Origin: Oscillospiraceae bacterium
Lineage (GTDB): Bacteria > Bacillota > Clostridia > Oscillospirales > Ruminococcaceae
Assembly (NCBI GenBank): GCA_017991935.1
Contig: JAGOPP010000010.1
Coordinates: 1-64,000, forward strand
DNA length: 64,000 nt
Reading direction: 5' to 3'
Shown: positions 27,014 to 35,663 of the stretch, piece by piece
How the letters are laid out: each line of letters opens with the position of its first letter
Position numbering within the stretch: position 1 is the stretch's first letter
The notes under the pieces: generated by a model
The model's database searches: none
Told to the model about the DNA's origin: nothing
The model's input: the letters and a program-made list of their open reading frames with translations, nothing else
Program-made: the position numbers and the translations under genes

Positions 27014-28471
27014 TCAGGAAAGCACATCCTCCAGATTGCCGCGCTCGGCCGTCACGCTCGGCTTCACCTCGGAAGCCGGGGCGAACAGGGCGGTATAACT
27101 GTAAATGGAAAACCCGCCGTAATGTGACGCGTCCCGCGCGGCCTCCACCTGCCTCGCGAGGATGTCGGTGCTCTTGGTCCACTCCTTCGCGCCGTCGCCG
27201 GCATAGGTATCCTTTTTTCCGATCTTGTACGCGGCGAGGCCCGAGATCAGCTCCACGGAGGAGACGGAGATCATCTCGTCGAAGGTCTCGAGCACGTCGA
27301 GATACGGCATGCTGCCGTTTTGGAATCCAAAATAGATCTGCGGGCAGATGTAGTCGATATACCCCTTATTCTGCACCCATGTATAGACGTCGCAGTACAG
27401 GCTGTCGTAGTTGTTGTTCATGTTTCCGGCCGGGCTGATCCCGAACCGGCATCCGCTGTCGACGGACTTGATCGCCTTGTAGACCCGCTTGATCATGCGG
27501 TTGACGTTGTCCCTGCGCCACGCCGCGAGGCCCATCGTTCCGCCGTCGTCAACATAGTCGTCATAGTAATCTTCGTCAAAAGAGGCGTTTGTCGTCGGAT
27601 AGAAATAGTCGTCGAAATGGACGCCGTCGACGTCGTAATTTTGGACGATCTCCTTGACGCCCTCGACGATCAGCTCGATGACGTCCTCGTCCGCGGGATT
27701 ATAGAAGATCCCGTTTCCGGAGAGGACCACGACCTTATCCGTATCGAGCCAGTCATAGGCGGGGCTGCTTTTGCAGATCTTCGAGGTGTCCGACGTGCTC
27801 TTGACGCGGTAGGGATTGACCCACGCCTCGATCGAAAGGCCGCGGTCGTGGGCCTCCTCGACCATGATCTCGAGCGGGTCGTAGCCCGGGTCCTCGCCCT
27901 CCGTCCCGGTGCAGTAGGCCGACCACGGGAAAATGTCGGAGTCATAAAACGCGTCGCTGTGGGAGCGGACGTGGACAAAGACCGTGTTGAGGCCGAGGTC
28001 CGCGATGTTGTCGAAGGCCGCGCCGATGTTGCTGCGAAACTGGGATTTTGTCTTCCCGTTCAGCATGCTTTGGAGCTCCATGTAGGTGATCCAGACCGCG
28101 CGGACCTCGTCGGAGGGGGCGACGGCGTGGCTTTTCCCCGTGCTTTGAGAGGATTTCTCCCCCGAAGACGCCTGCGAAGAGGCCGCTCCTTGGGAGGAGG
28201 CCGCCGAAGAAGCGCCCGCGGAAGAGGCCTCCGCCGCGGAGGAGCCCGCTTCGCTCTCCCCGGACGCGGAGGTCTCGCCGGACGCCGCCTCCGAAGCGGC
28301 GGACGACGGATCTGCCGAGGGGAGCTCCGGCGTGAAAATGATCTCTCCCTCCGAAGCGGAGAACTCCGCCTCCGAGGAGAGAAGCGATGTCGGGTCCGAG
28401 CTGTCACGACCACAGGATGTCAGGGAAAGCAAAAGAACGACTGCCAAAGCTGCGGATAGGATTGCTTTCAT
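27014..28471 (-). CDS. GHL10-family glycoside-hydrolase-like lipoprotein
   Basis: Lipoprotein of 485 residues. A signal peptide ends in the lipobox LTSC with lipid-modified Cys20. A Ser/Ala/Gly-rich linker (about 35-115) follows, then a GHL10 (formerly DUF187, B. subtilis YngK-like) TIM barrel: EVRAVWITYMELQSM, GLNTVFVHVRSHSDAFY, IEAWVNPYR, GVHFDDYFYP, FGISPAGNM. The pattern VDGVHFDDYFYP carries the acidic residues expected in the active-site strand. The substrate is unproven; cell-wall glycan is likely from the neighbouring amidase. It has a good promoter and GGAGG site. Confidence 0.9.
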   Translation of the reverse strand: MKAILSAALAVVLLLSLTSCGRDSSDPTSLLSSEAEFSASEGEIIFTPELPSADPSSAASEAASGETSASGESEAGSSAAEASSAGASSAASSQGAASSQASSGEKSSQSTGKSHAVAPSDEVRAVWITYMELQSMLNGKTKSQFRSNIGAAFDNIADLGLNTVFVHVRSHSDAFYDSDIFPWSAYCTGTEGEDPGYDPLEIMVEEAHDRGLSIEAWVNPYRVKSTSDTSKICKSSPAYDWLDTDKVVVLSGNGIFYNPADEDVIELIVEGVKEIVQNYDVDGVHFDDYFYPTTNASFDEDYYDDYVDDGGTMGLAAWRRDNVNRMIKRVYKAIKSVDSGCRFGISPAGNMNNNYDSLYCDVYTWVQNKGYIDYICPQIYFGFQNGSMPYLDVLETFDEMISVSSVELISGLAAYKIGKKDTYAGDGAKEWTKSTDILARQVEAARDASHYGGFSIYSYTALFAPASEVKPSVTAERGNLEDVLS

Positions 28472-28529
28472 TCTGTACCTCCGAATGCTGATGCAAGATG
28501 CATGACCGATCCCGTCACTATATTCTAAA

Positions 28530-28558
28530 AGTATATAGGATTTTACATTTTATTGCAA
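28530..28558 (-). promoter_or_regulatory. Sigma-A promoter of the GHL10-amidase operon
   Basis: TTGCAA, 17-base spacer, TATACT reading leftwards, about 60 bases before the lipoprotein start. Confidence 0.75.
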
Positions 28559-28587
28559 GACCGGCGCGAAATATTCAAAAATGGAAA

Positions 28588-28620
28588 CAAAAAAATTGGC
28601 TGAGACTTGGATTCTCAGCC
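28588..28620 (-). terminator. Terminator of dnaE
   Basis: Eight-base stem GGCTGAGA and TCTCAGCC around a seven-base loop, followed on the minus strand by seven T, just after the dnaE stop. Confidence 0.93.
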
Positions 28621-28642
28621 ATCATTTTATGCGGATCCCTGC

Positions 28643-31600
28643 CTATTTCATCCTTACGTTTTCTTCGCCCAGCATTTTTGCGAGCCTTTTTATCACATAC
28701 CCGTCGCCCTCGGAGGTGTCCACCCAGAGCGTGGGCGAGGCCCGGAGGGTCTTTTTTGTGTCCGAAAGATGGATGTAGAGCGGCGTCAGCCCGGAGAAAA
28801 CGGCGAGGAACGCCATGGCCCGCCGGTATTCCCGGCTCTCCGCCGAGGGCACGCGGATATAAAGCCCCCGGTTCGCCGAGGCCGAAGCAGCAGCAGACAG
28901 GTCGGCCGCCGAGGCCATACCGGCGGCCGGGGCCGATTCCGGCGCGGACCGCCCGGCGCTCCCGAAGGTCCCGTTCCCGGAATAGGCTCCGGCGCTTCCG
29001 GAGGCTCCCCCGGCGGAGGAATCGGCGGATCTCGCGGAGGGGATCCCGCTCGCCGCGGCCGCGGGCGTAAAGAAGCGGGAGGCCACGAGCTTCACGTCCT
29101 CCTCGTCGCGGGCGCTGATCCTTGCCTCGATCACGACGGCCTCGTTGAGGTTGAGGATGCCGCCGTAGAGGGCGAGCACCTTCGGGAAGACGAGCACCTC
29201 AAGGCTCCCCGTCATGTCCTCCACCGTGACAAAGGCCATGACGTCGTTATTTTTGGTGGTTTTCGTCCGCTTGGTGAGCACGATCGCGCAGAGCAGGATG
29301 TTTCTGTCGTCGGCCCCCTCGTCGGCGGCCATCGTCTTGATCTCCAAAATGGTGCTCGAGCCGATTCGCTCGGCGAGCGGCCGGTAGTCGTTCATCGGGT
29401 GGCCGGAGAGATAGAGGCCGATCGTCTCCTTCTCCATGCTCAGTTTTTCCCGCAGCGAATATTCCGCCACCCTCGGCAGCACAAAATGATCCGCCACGCT
29501 CTCCCGAGGCCCTCCAAACAGGCTCATCTGACCGGCCAGATTGCTCTTTTGCTCCGCGTCGATCGAGCCGAGCAGGCCCTCGTAGCCCTCGAGCATCTGG
29601 CGCCGGTTTTCCGCGAGGGAATCGAGCGCGCCGGACTTAATCAGGCTCTCAAGCGCGCGTTTATTGAGCTCTCGGCCGTAGACGCGCTGGCAAAAGTCTG
29701 TAAAGTTTTTATACTTGCCATTCTCTTCCCGCTCCCTGAGCAGGTTCGCGATCAGGCCCCTGCCGAGATTCTTGATGGCAAGCAGCCCGAAGCGGACCCC
29801 CGCCTCCTCGTAGGTGAAGCCCATCTCGCTGTGGTTGACGTCGGGGCCGAGCACGTTGAGGCCCATCTTCTGGCTCTCGCCGATATACTCGATGACCTTG
29901 TCCGTATTGTCGAGCACGGAAGAGAGCTGCGCCGCCATGTACTCGCCCGGATAACGGCATTTGAGGTAGGCGGTGCGGTACGCGACGGTCGCGTAGGCGG
30001 CCGCGTGGGATTTGTTGAAGGCGTAGGAGGCGAAGCTGCTCATCTCGTCGAAAATCTCGTTCGCGACGGACTCCGGTACGCCGTTGCGGATCGCGCCGGG
30101 CAGCTCAAGGCTCCCGTCCTCGGCGTATTTGCCGTGGATGAAATACTCGCGCTCCTTGGCCATCACGTCGGCCTTTTTCTTCGACATCGCGCGCCGCACG
30201 AGATCCGCGCGTCCGTAGGAGTAGCCGGCCAGCTTTCGCACGATCTCCATGACCTGTTCTTGGTAGACGATGCAGCCGTAGGTCACCTCGAGGATCGGCT
30301 TGAGCAGCGGGTGCTTGTAGACGACCCGCTCCGGGTGGTGGCTGTTTTCCACATATTTCGGGATCGAGTCCATCGGCCCGGGGCGATAGAGCGAGATCAC
30401 GGCCGTCAGATCCTCGATGGATTTCGGCCCCAAGGCGACGAGCACGCCGCGCATCCCCGCGGACTCGAATTGGAACACCCCCTGCGCCTGCCCCTTTCCG
30501 AGCATCTCGTAGACCGCCGGATCGTCCTCCGGCGCCGCCGAAATATCGAAGTCCGGTATCCTCTTTTGCACCGCTTTCTCGCAGTCGTGGATCGCCGTGA
30601 GGTTGCGCAGGCCGAGGAAATCCATCTTGAGCAGACCGAGCTCCTCGAGCGTCGTCATCGTGAACTGCGTGACGACCGACTCCTCCGGCTTTGCGACCGG
30701 CACGAAATTCGTAACAGGCTCCGGCGCGATCACGACGCCCGCCGCATGCACCGAGGAGTGTCGCGGCATGCCCTCGACCTTGAGCGCGGTGTCGATCAGC
30801 TCTTTGATCTTCGGATCGGAATGGTACTGCTCCTTGAGGTCCGCGGAAATCTCGAGCGCCTTTTGGAGCGTCATATGCAGGTCGTTCGGCACGAGCTTCG
30901 CGATCTTGTCCACATTTTGATAGGGCATGCCGAGGGCGCGCCCGACGTCGCGGATCGCGGCCTTGGCCGCCATGGTTCCGAACGTGATGATCTGCGCGAC
31001 ATGGTCCTCGCCGTATTTGCGGTTGACGTAGTCGATCACTTCCTGCCGGCGCTCGTAGCAAAAGTCGATGTCGAAATCCGGCATCGAGACGCGCTCCGGG
31101 TTCAAAAACCGCTCGAACAGCAGGTGGTATTTCATCGGGTCGACGTCCGTGATCCCAATGCAGTAGGCGCAGATGCTGCCTGCGCCGGAGCCCCTGCCCG
31201 GCCCCACCGGGATATCCACGCTGCGGGCGTAATTCACGAAATCGTAGACGATCAGGTAGTAGTTGACGTAGCCCATGCGCTGGATGACGTCGAGCTCGTA
31301 ATTGAGGCGGTCGACGTATTCCTGCGGCGGGTTCTCCCCGTAGTGGCGGCGCAGGCCCGCCCGGCACATGGACTCAAAATATTCGTCGTTGTCCCGCCCG
31401 TCCGGCGCCTGAAACGCCGGCAGTTTCGTCTTGCCGAATTCAAAGCTCATATTGCAGCGGTCGGCGATTTTCTGCGTGTTTTCAATGGCCTCCGGGGCGT
31501 AGGGAAACAGGCTCTGCATCTCCTCCTCGGATTTGACGTAAAACTCGTCGGTGCGGAAGGTCATGTCGTTCTCCTCGCCGACCGTGTGGTTCGTCTGGAT

Positions 31601-32263
31601 GCAGATCAGCACGTCCTGCATGCGGGCGTCGTCCCGGTTGAGGTAGTGGCAGTCGTTTGTCGCCGCCATCGGGATGCCGGTCTCCTTGGAGATCCGCACG
31701 AGGTTGGGCAGGATGTGTTTTTCTTCCTCGTAGTTGTGGTCCTGAAGCTCGATGAAGAAGTTGTTTTCCCCGAAAATCTCCCGGTACTCCAGCGCCGCCG
31801 CCTTCGCGCCGTCGTAGTCGTTCTCGTTAAGCTTTTTCGGGATCTCCCCGGCGAGGCACGCCGAGAGCGCGATCAGCCCGCCGTGATAGGTTCGGAGCAG
31901 CTCCTTGTCCACGCGCGGCTTTTTATAGAATCCGTCGATGAAGCCGGCGGAGACGAGCTTGATCAGGTTTTTATATCCCTCGTTGTTCTCGCAAAGCAGC
32001 ACGAGGTGGTTGCTCCAGTCCATCAGATTCACTTTGTCGAAGCGGGAGCGGTTGGCGACGTAGACCTCGCACCCGACGATCGGCTTGAGGCCGTATTTTT
32101 CCGCCTCCCGATAGAAATCGATCACGCCGTACATCGCGCCGTGATCGGTCACCGCGACGGCGGTCTGCCCCAGCTCCTTGATCCGGGGCATCAGCCGCGC
32201 GATGCGGCAGGCGCCGTCGAGCAGGCTGTATTCCGTGTGAAGATGCAGATGGGCAAAGCTCAT
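28643..32263 (-). CDS. dnaE: DNA polymerase III subunit alpha (DnaE)
   Basis: Replicative polymerase of 1206 residues. It opens with the PHP domain (FAHLHLHTEYSLLDG, AVTDHGAMYGV). The catalytic palm carries PGRGSGAG and MPDFDIDFCYERR, with the aspartates that bind metal. Helix-hairpin-helix and OB-fold regions follow (about 960-1060). Between the OB fold and a conserved C-terminal 76 residues sits a roughly 63-residue Ser/Ala/Gly-rich segment, unusual for DnaE. The chosen ATG has GGAGG upstream and overlaps the MATE stop by four bases; the long upstream frame is the shadow of that gene. It is DnaE, not PolC, as it lacks the inserted exonuclease. Confidence 0.96.
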   Translation of the reverse strand: MSFAHLHLHTEYSLLDGACRIARLMPRIKELGQTAVAVTDHGAMYGVIDFYREAEKYGLKPIVGCEVYVANRSRFDKVNLMDWSNHLVLLCENNEGYKNLIKLVSAGFIDGFYKKPRVDKELLRTYHGGLIALSACLAGEIPKKLNENDYDGAKAAALEYREIFGENNFFIELQDHNYEEEKHILPNLVRISKETGIPMAATNDCHYLNRDDARMQDVLICIQTNHTVGEENDMTFRTDEFYVKSEEEMQSLFPYAPEAIENTQKIADRCNMSFEFGKTKLPAFQAPDGRDNDEYFESMCRAGLRRHYGENPPQEYVDRLNYELDVIQRMGYVNYYLIVYDFVNYARSVDIPVGPGRGSGAGSICAYCIGITDVDPMKYHLLFERFLNPERVSMPDFDIDFCYERRQEVIDYVNRKYGEDHVAQIITFGTMAAKAAIRDVGRALGMPYQNVDKIAKLVPNDLHMTLQKALEISADLKEQYHSDPKIKELIDTALKVEGMPRHSSVHAAGVVIAPEPVTNFVPVAKPEESVVTQFTMTTLEELGLLKMDFLGLRNLTAIHDCEKAVQKRIPDFDISAAPEDDPAVYEMLGKGQAQGVFQFESAGMRGVLVALGPKSIEDLTAVISLYRPGPMDSIPKYVENSHHPERVVYKHPLLKPILEVTYGCIVYQEQVMEIVRKLAGYSYGRADLVRRAMSKKKADVMAKEREYFIHGKYAEDGSLELPGAIRNGVPESVANEIFDEMSSFASYAFNKSHAAAYATVAYRTAYLKCRYPGEYMAAQLSSVLDNTDKVIEYIGESQKMGLNVLGPDVNHSEMGFTYEEAGVRFGLLAIKNLGRGLIANLLREREENGKYKNFTDFCQRVYGRELNKRALESLIKSGALDSLAENRRQMLEGYEGLLGSIDAEQKSNLAGQMSLFGGPRESVADHFVLPRVAEYSLREKLSMEKETIGLYLSGHPMNDYRPLAERIGSSTILEIKTMAADEGADDRNILLCAIVLTKRTKTTKNNDVMAFVTVEDMTGSLEVLVFPKVLALYGGILNLNEAVVIEARISARDEEDVKLVASRFFTPAAAASGIPSARSADSSAGGASGSAGAYSGNGTFGSAGRSAPESAPAAGMASAADLSAAASASANRGLYIRVPSAESREYRRAMAFLAVFSGLTPLYIHLSDTKKTLRASPTLWVDTSEGDGYVIKRLAKMLGEENVRMK
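28874..29062 (-). repeat. Low-complexity linker-coding segment in dnaE
   Basis: GC-rich stretch encoding about 63 residues dominated by Ser, Ala and Gly (for example SADSSAGGASGSAGAYSG). No fold is expected. It separates the OB-fold region from the conserved C-terminus. Confidence 0.8.
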
Positions 32264-33636
32264 AATTTCACCGCCTCCATCTGAGATTGCGCGATCGTCA
32301 GGCCGTGATGCAGCCAATCGCCCTTGAGATACCGTACCAGCAGCAGGATGCCCTTGATAAGATCCTCGCTGCACATGACGAAATAGACGATCAGCACCGG
32401 CAGATGCAGCACAAGGCCGAGGAAGGCCCCGATCCCGCATTTCATCGCCAGCGTGACGTAGATGTCCACCTTCGCGCAGAAAGCCGTGTCCCCGCCCGCG
32501 CGCAGGATTCCGGCGGAGAGGTTCCAGCTCGAGCCGTAGCAGAACACGACGTAGGCCATGATGACCATCATGACGCGGATATACTCCGTCGTCCTTTCGG
32601 TGGAGACGATGAAGCCCGGCGCGAACGGGCGCAGCGCGAGCACCACGCCCGCCATGACCGCGCCGAGCGCCAGCCCGATATAAGTAAACGAGCGCGAGAG
32701 CTTCCGCACTTCCTCGTCCCGGCCCGCGCCGAGCATGTTGCCGAGGATCACCATATCCGCGCTCGCGAAGCCGCACATAAAGACGGTGGAGAGATCCCCG
32801 ACCACGAGCACGAGGCTGTACGCCGCCAAAAACTCCGCGTCATACTGCCCGAGCACGGCGGACTGCACCGTCATGCCGATGCCCCACACAAACTCGCTGA
32901 AAAACACCGGCACGCCGAAACGGAAAAACGAGGGCAGGTACGGCTTCGTGTTGACAAAGATATTCCGAAGCGTGAAGCCGACGTCCCTCTCCCTTGTGTA
33001 CATGTAGACGAGCACAAGGACAAATTCGCAGGCCTTGGCGATCGCCGTGGCGATCGCCGCGCCCCGCACCTCGAGCCGAGGCGCGCCGAGGTAGCCGTAG
33101 ATCAGCATCCAGTTGAGAAAGCCGTTGACGCAGCAGGCAAAGAGCGACGCCGCAAGAGAGATCTTGACGTTGCCGACCGCGCGCAGATTTGAGAGATAGG
33201 TCAGCGTGAACGCGGGGAAAATATACGCCCAGCCGATCACTTTGAGGTATTCCACGCCGTAGCGGATGACCCCCGGGTCGCTCGCGAAAATGCGCATGAC
33301 GAAATGCGGGAAAATCAAGATTACGGCGGAGAGCAGGACGCCCACCGCCGCCGAGATCTGCGCCGAGAGGCCGATCAGGTCGCGGATGGGCTTCGTCTCC
33401 CCCTTGCCCCAGTATCTCGCGGAGAGCGTCGCCGTGCCCATGCAGACGCCCCAGATAAACATCGTATAAAAAAGGTAGAGCTGGTTGCACTGGTTGACCG
33501 CCGCGAGTTGCAGCCCGCCGAGCCGGCCGACCATGACGGTGTCCAGCATGTTGACGGCCACATTCGCAAAGTTGTGCAGCGCGACCGGGACCCCGAACGC
33601 GAGCACCTGTTGGACGATCTCTTTTTTGTCGTACAT
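32260..33636 (-). CDS. MATE-family efflux transporter
   Basis: Twelve-helix transporter of 458 residues in two homologous halves, of the DinF/NorM-type MATE group. Typical stretches are QVLAFGVPVALHNFANVAVNMLDTVMVGRLG at the N-terminus and GNMLGAGRDEEVRKLSR in the second half. It probably exports cationic compounds by ion antiport, but no substrate is indicated. Its stop overlaps the dnaE start (ATGA), so the two may be translationally coupled, an odd pairing. Confidence 0.93.
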   Translation of the reverse strand: MYDKKEIVQQVLAFGVPVALHNFANVAVNMLDTVMVGRLGGLQLAAVNQCNQLYLFYTMFIWGVCMGTATLSARYWGKGETKPIRDLIGLSAQISAAVGVLLSAVILIFPHFVMRIFASDPGVIRYGVEYLKVIGWAYIFPAFTLTYLSNLRAVGNVKISLAASLFACCVNGFLNWMLIYGYLGAPRLEVRGAAIATAIAKACEFVLVLVYMYTRERDVGFTLRNIFVNTKPYLPSFFRFGVPVFFSEFVWGIGMTVQSAVLGQYDAEFLAAYSLVLVVGDLSTVFMCGFASADMVILGNMLGAGRDEEVRKLSRSFTYIGLALGAVMAGVVLALRPFAPGFIVSTERTTEYIRVMMVIMAYVVFCYGSSWNLSAGILRAGGDTAFCAKVDIYVTLAMKCGIGAFLGLVLHLPVLIVYFVMCSEDLIKGILLLVRYLKGDWLHHGLTIAQSQMEAVKL

Positions 33637-33749
33637 GAAGTCCCTCCGGCTTCCCTATTTGTTGAGCAAATCAGGCTCCGTGCGGATGGCCGGGCGCGAA
33701 ACGGTCGGCTCCGTTCCCGGGCACGGACGATTCGGAAAGCCGGTTTGAA

Positions 33750-33771
33750 AAACCGCATGATTTTCTCATGC
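33750..33771 (-). terminator. Weak terminator after whiA
   Basis: Six-base stem GCATGA/TCATGC with a five-base loop, then GGTTTTT on the minus strand. Lies in the 177-base gap between whiA and the MATE gene, which otherwise shows nothing clear. Confidence 0.5.
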
Positions 33772-33813
33772 TCTCCCGCTTTCTGACTGTTTCCCCGCGA
33801 TCCCTTTTGCCGC

Positions 33814-34725
33814 TTATTTTTTCCCTCTCAGATCCTCCGCGAGTTCGTGGAGCCGCTGCAGGCGGTGATTGACGCCGGAGCGCGAGAGGTTGGGCTCCAG
33901 CATCCGGCCGATCTCGCGCAGCGTGAGGTCCGGATTCTCGAGCCGGATGTCCGCGACCGCGCGCAGCTCGTCCGAGAGCCACGCCCGGCTTTTTTCCTTA
34001 TAAATGAAACGGATGTCCGCGGCCTGCTGGATCCCGGCGTCCAGCGCCTTGTCCTGATTCGCGTTTTCGCAGTTGAGCTGCCGGTTGACTTTGTTGCGGA
34101 CCTCCTTGACGATCTTGACGTTCATCATGTTCATCGAGGAGACGTAGGCGCCCATATAGGTCAGGAGATCCTCGATGTTTTCGCTTTCCTTATAATAAAT
34201 CACATGCACGCCGCGGCGCATCGAAATCTTCGGCCCCTCGAGCGCCTCGCCGATCAGGGCGGCGAGATCCCGGCAGAGGTTCATGCGGGTGATGTCGAAT
34301 TCCAGATGGTAGTCCTTCTGCGGGTCGGAGACGCTGCCGCAGACGAGGTACGCGCCCCTCAAAAAATATGGGAAGCAGTCCTCGCTCTCAAGATTCGCCC
34401 GGTTGATGCGCAGGTGCGGCTCCCGCTCCGAATGATAAAACAAGGAGAGCAGGCGCTTCCGGTCGGCGGCGTTTTCGACGCTCACGCGGTAGAGCGCGCC
34501 GCGGGCGCGCTCGCGGAAGCCGATTTTTGCCAAGATCCCGCAGCGCAGCGCGAGGCACTCCGCAAAGAGGCGCGCCGTCGGCTCGTGCGCGACGGAAAAG
34601 CAGACCTCCTCCGCGGAAAACTTCCGCGAAAAAAGCAAAAATCCGTAAAGCAGCGCATGCAGAAAAGGCTCTTCCTCCGGCACGCGGCGGCAAAGCTCGT
34701 CTTTCAGTTCGCTCGCGAAGGACAT
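33814..34725 (-). CDS. whiA: DNA-binding protein WhiA
   Basis: Protein of 303 residues conserved in Gram-positives, linked to cell division and chromosome segregation, and to sporulation in Streptomyces. The N-terminal half is a degenerate LAGLIDADG-homing-endonuclease-like fold (CFPYFLRGAYLVCGSVSDP). The C-terminal domain has a helix-turn-helix: NPDLTLREIGRMLEPNLSRSGVNHRLQRL. MSFASELKDELCR is the canonical N-terminus. It follows murB by 12 bases. In most clostridia rapZ and yvcK lie between murB and whiA; here they are absent. Confidence 0.95.
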   Translation of the reverse strand: MSFASELKDELCRRVPEEEPFLHALLYGFLLFSRKFSAEEVCFSVAHEPTARLFAECLALRCGILAKIGFRERARGALYRVSVENAADRKRLLSLFYHSEREPHLRINRANLESEDCFPYFLRGAYLVCGSVSDPQKDYHLEFDITRMNLCRDLAALIGEALEGPKISMRRGVHVIYYKESENIEDLLTYMGAYVSSMNMMNVKIVKEVRNKVNRQLNCENANQDKALDAGIQQAADIRFIYKEKSRAWLSDELRAVADIRLENPDLTLREIGRMLEPNLSRSGVNHRLQRLHELAEDLRGKK

Positions 34726-34737
34726 GGCCGCTCCTCC

Positions 34738-35646
34738 TTAAATTCCGAGAAATTTCACTTCCGGCTCCAGACGGAACCCGGTTTGCTCCAAAACGGTCTT
34801 TTTTACGTGCTCGATCAGCGCGAGGACCTCGCGGCAGGTCGCGCCGCCCCGGTTGACGACGAAGCCCGCGTGCTTTTCGCTGACCTCGGCCCCGCCGATC
34901 CGGAAGCCCTTGAGCCCGCACCGGTCGATCAGCTCCGCCGCGAAAGCGCCCTCCGGCCGCTTAAACGTGCTGCCCGCGCTGGGAAGGTCCATCGGCTGCT
35001 TCTCGAAGCGCCTCTGGATCAGCTCCGCCATCCTCGCCTCGATCTCGGCGGGATCCCCTCTTCTCAGCCGGAAATACGCGCCGGTGACGATCCTGTCCCC
35101 GTCCGTGTAGGGGCTGCGGCGGTAGGACATTGCGAGTTCCGGGCCCTTTAGGCCGCCGAAGCCGCCGTCCGCGTTCAGGTGCTCCGTCTCGATCAGCACA
35201 TCCCCGATCTCGCCGCCGTAGGCCCCGGCGTTCATATAGACCCCGCCGCCGACGGACCCCGGGATGCCGTAGGCGAATTCCAAGCCTGTAAAGCCATTTT
35301 CCTTTGCATAGTTGCACAGCGACGCGAGCGAGACGCCGGCGTCGGAATAGACGACGTCTCCCGTCATATGCAGCCGCGCGAACCGGCTGCCCATATGGAT
35401 GACGGCGCCGCGGATCCCCTCGTCGGAGACGAGGATGTCGGAACCCTTGCCGATCACCTCATACGGGACGGCGCGCTCCCCGCAAAAGCGGAGAATTTGA
35501 GCAAGCCCGTCCCGGTCCGCCGGCTCCAGCAAAATATCCGCCGGGCCGCCGATCCGGAAGCTCGCGTACTCCGCCATCGGGGCGTCTAAAGTATAATCAA
35601 TCGCGTGATCCTCCGCAAACGCGGCGAGTTGTCTGACAGCATCCAA
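34738..35646 (-). CDS. murB: UDP-N-acetylenolpyruvoylglucosamine reductase
   Basis: FAD enzyme of about 302 residues that makes UDP-N-acetylmuramate for peptidoglycan. Motifs: ASFRIGGPADILLEP (FAD binding), GIPGSVGGGVYMNAGAYGGEI, and the catalytic Ser/Glu region PSAGSTFKRPEG and the C-terminal LEPEVKFLG. The start is uncertain: TTG with G-rich sequence upstream fits the usual length; an ATG 48 bases upstream would overlap hprK by 31 bases without a clear ribosome site. The gene lies between hprK and whiA. Confidence 0.93.
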   Translation of the reverse strand: MDAVRQLAAFAEDHAIDYTLDAPMAEYASFRIGGPADILLEPADRDGLAQILRFCGERAVPYEVIGKGSDILVSDEGIRGAVIHMGSRFARLHMTGDVVYSDAGVSLASLCNYAKENGFTGLEFAYGIPGSVGGGVYMNAGAYGGEIGDVLIETEHLNADGGFGGLKGPELAMSYRRSPYTDGDRIVTGAYFRLRRGDPAEIEARMAELIQRRFEKQPMDLPSAGSTFKRPEGAFAAELIDRCGLKGFRIGGAEVSEKHAGFVVNRGGATCREVLALIEHVKKTVLEQTGFRLEPEVKFLGI

Positions 35647-35663
35647 GTCCCCGGCCCCCCGTT

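Noticed and set aside
28607..32284. A very long open frame opposite dnaE (over 1200 codons)
   Set aside because: It lies antisense to a clear DNA polymerase gene. GC-rich codon use creates stop-free antisense frames; the translation has no recognisable motifs and is rich in His, Arg and Asp.
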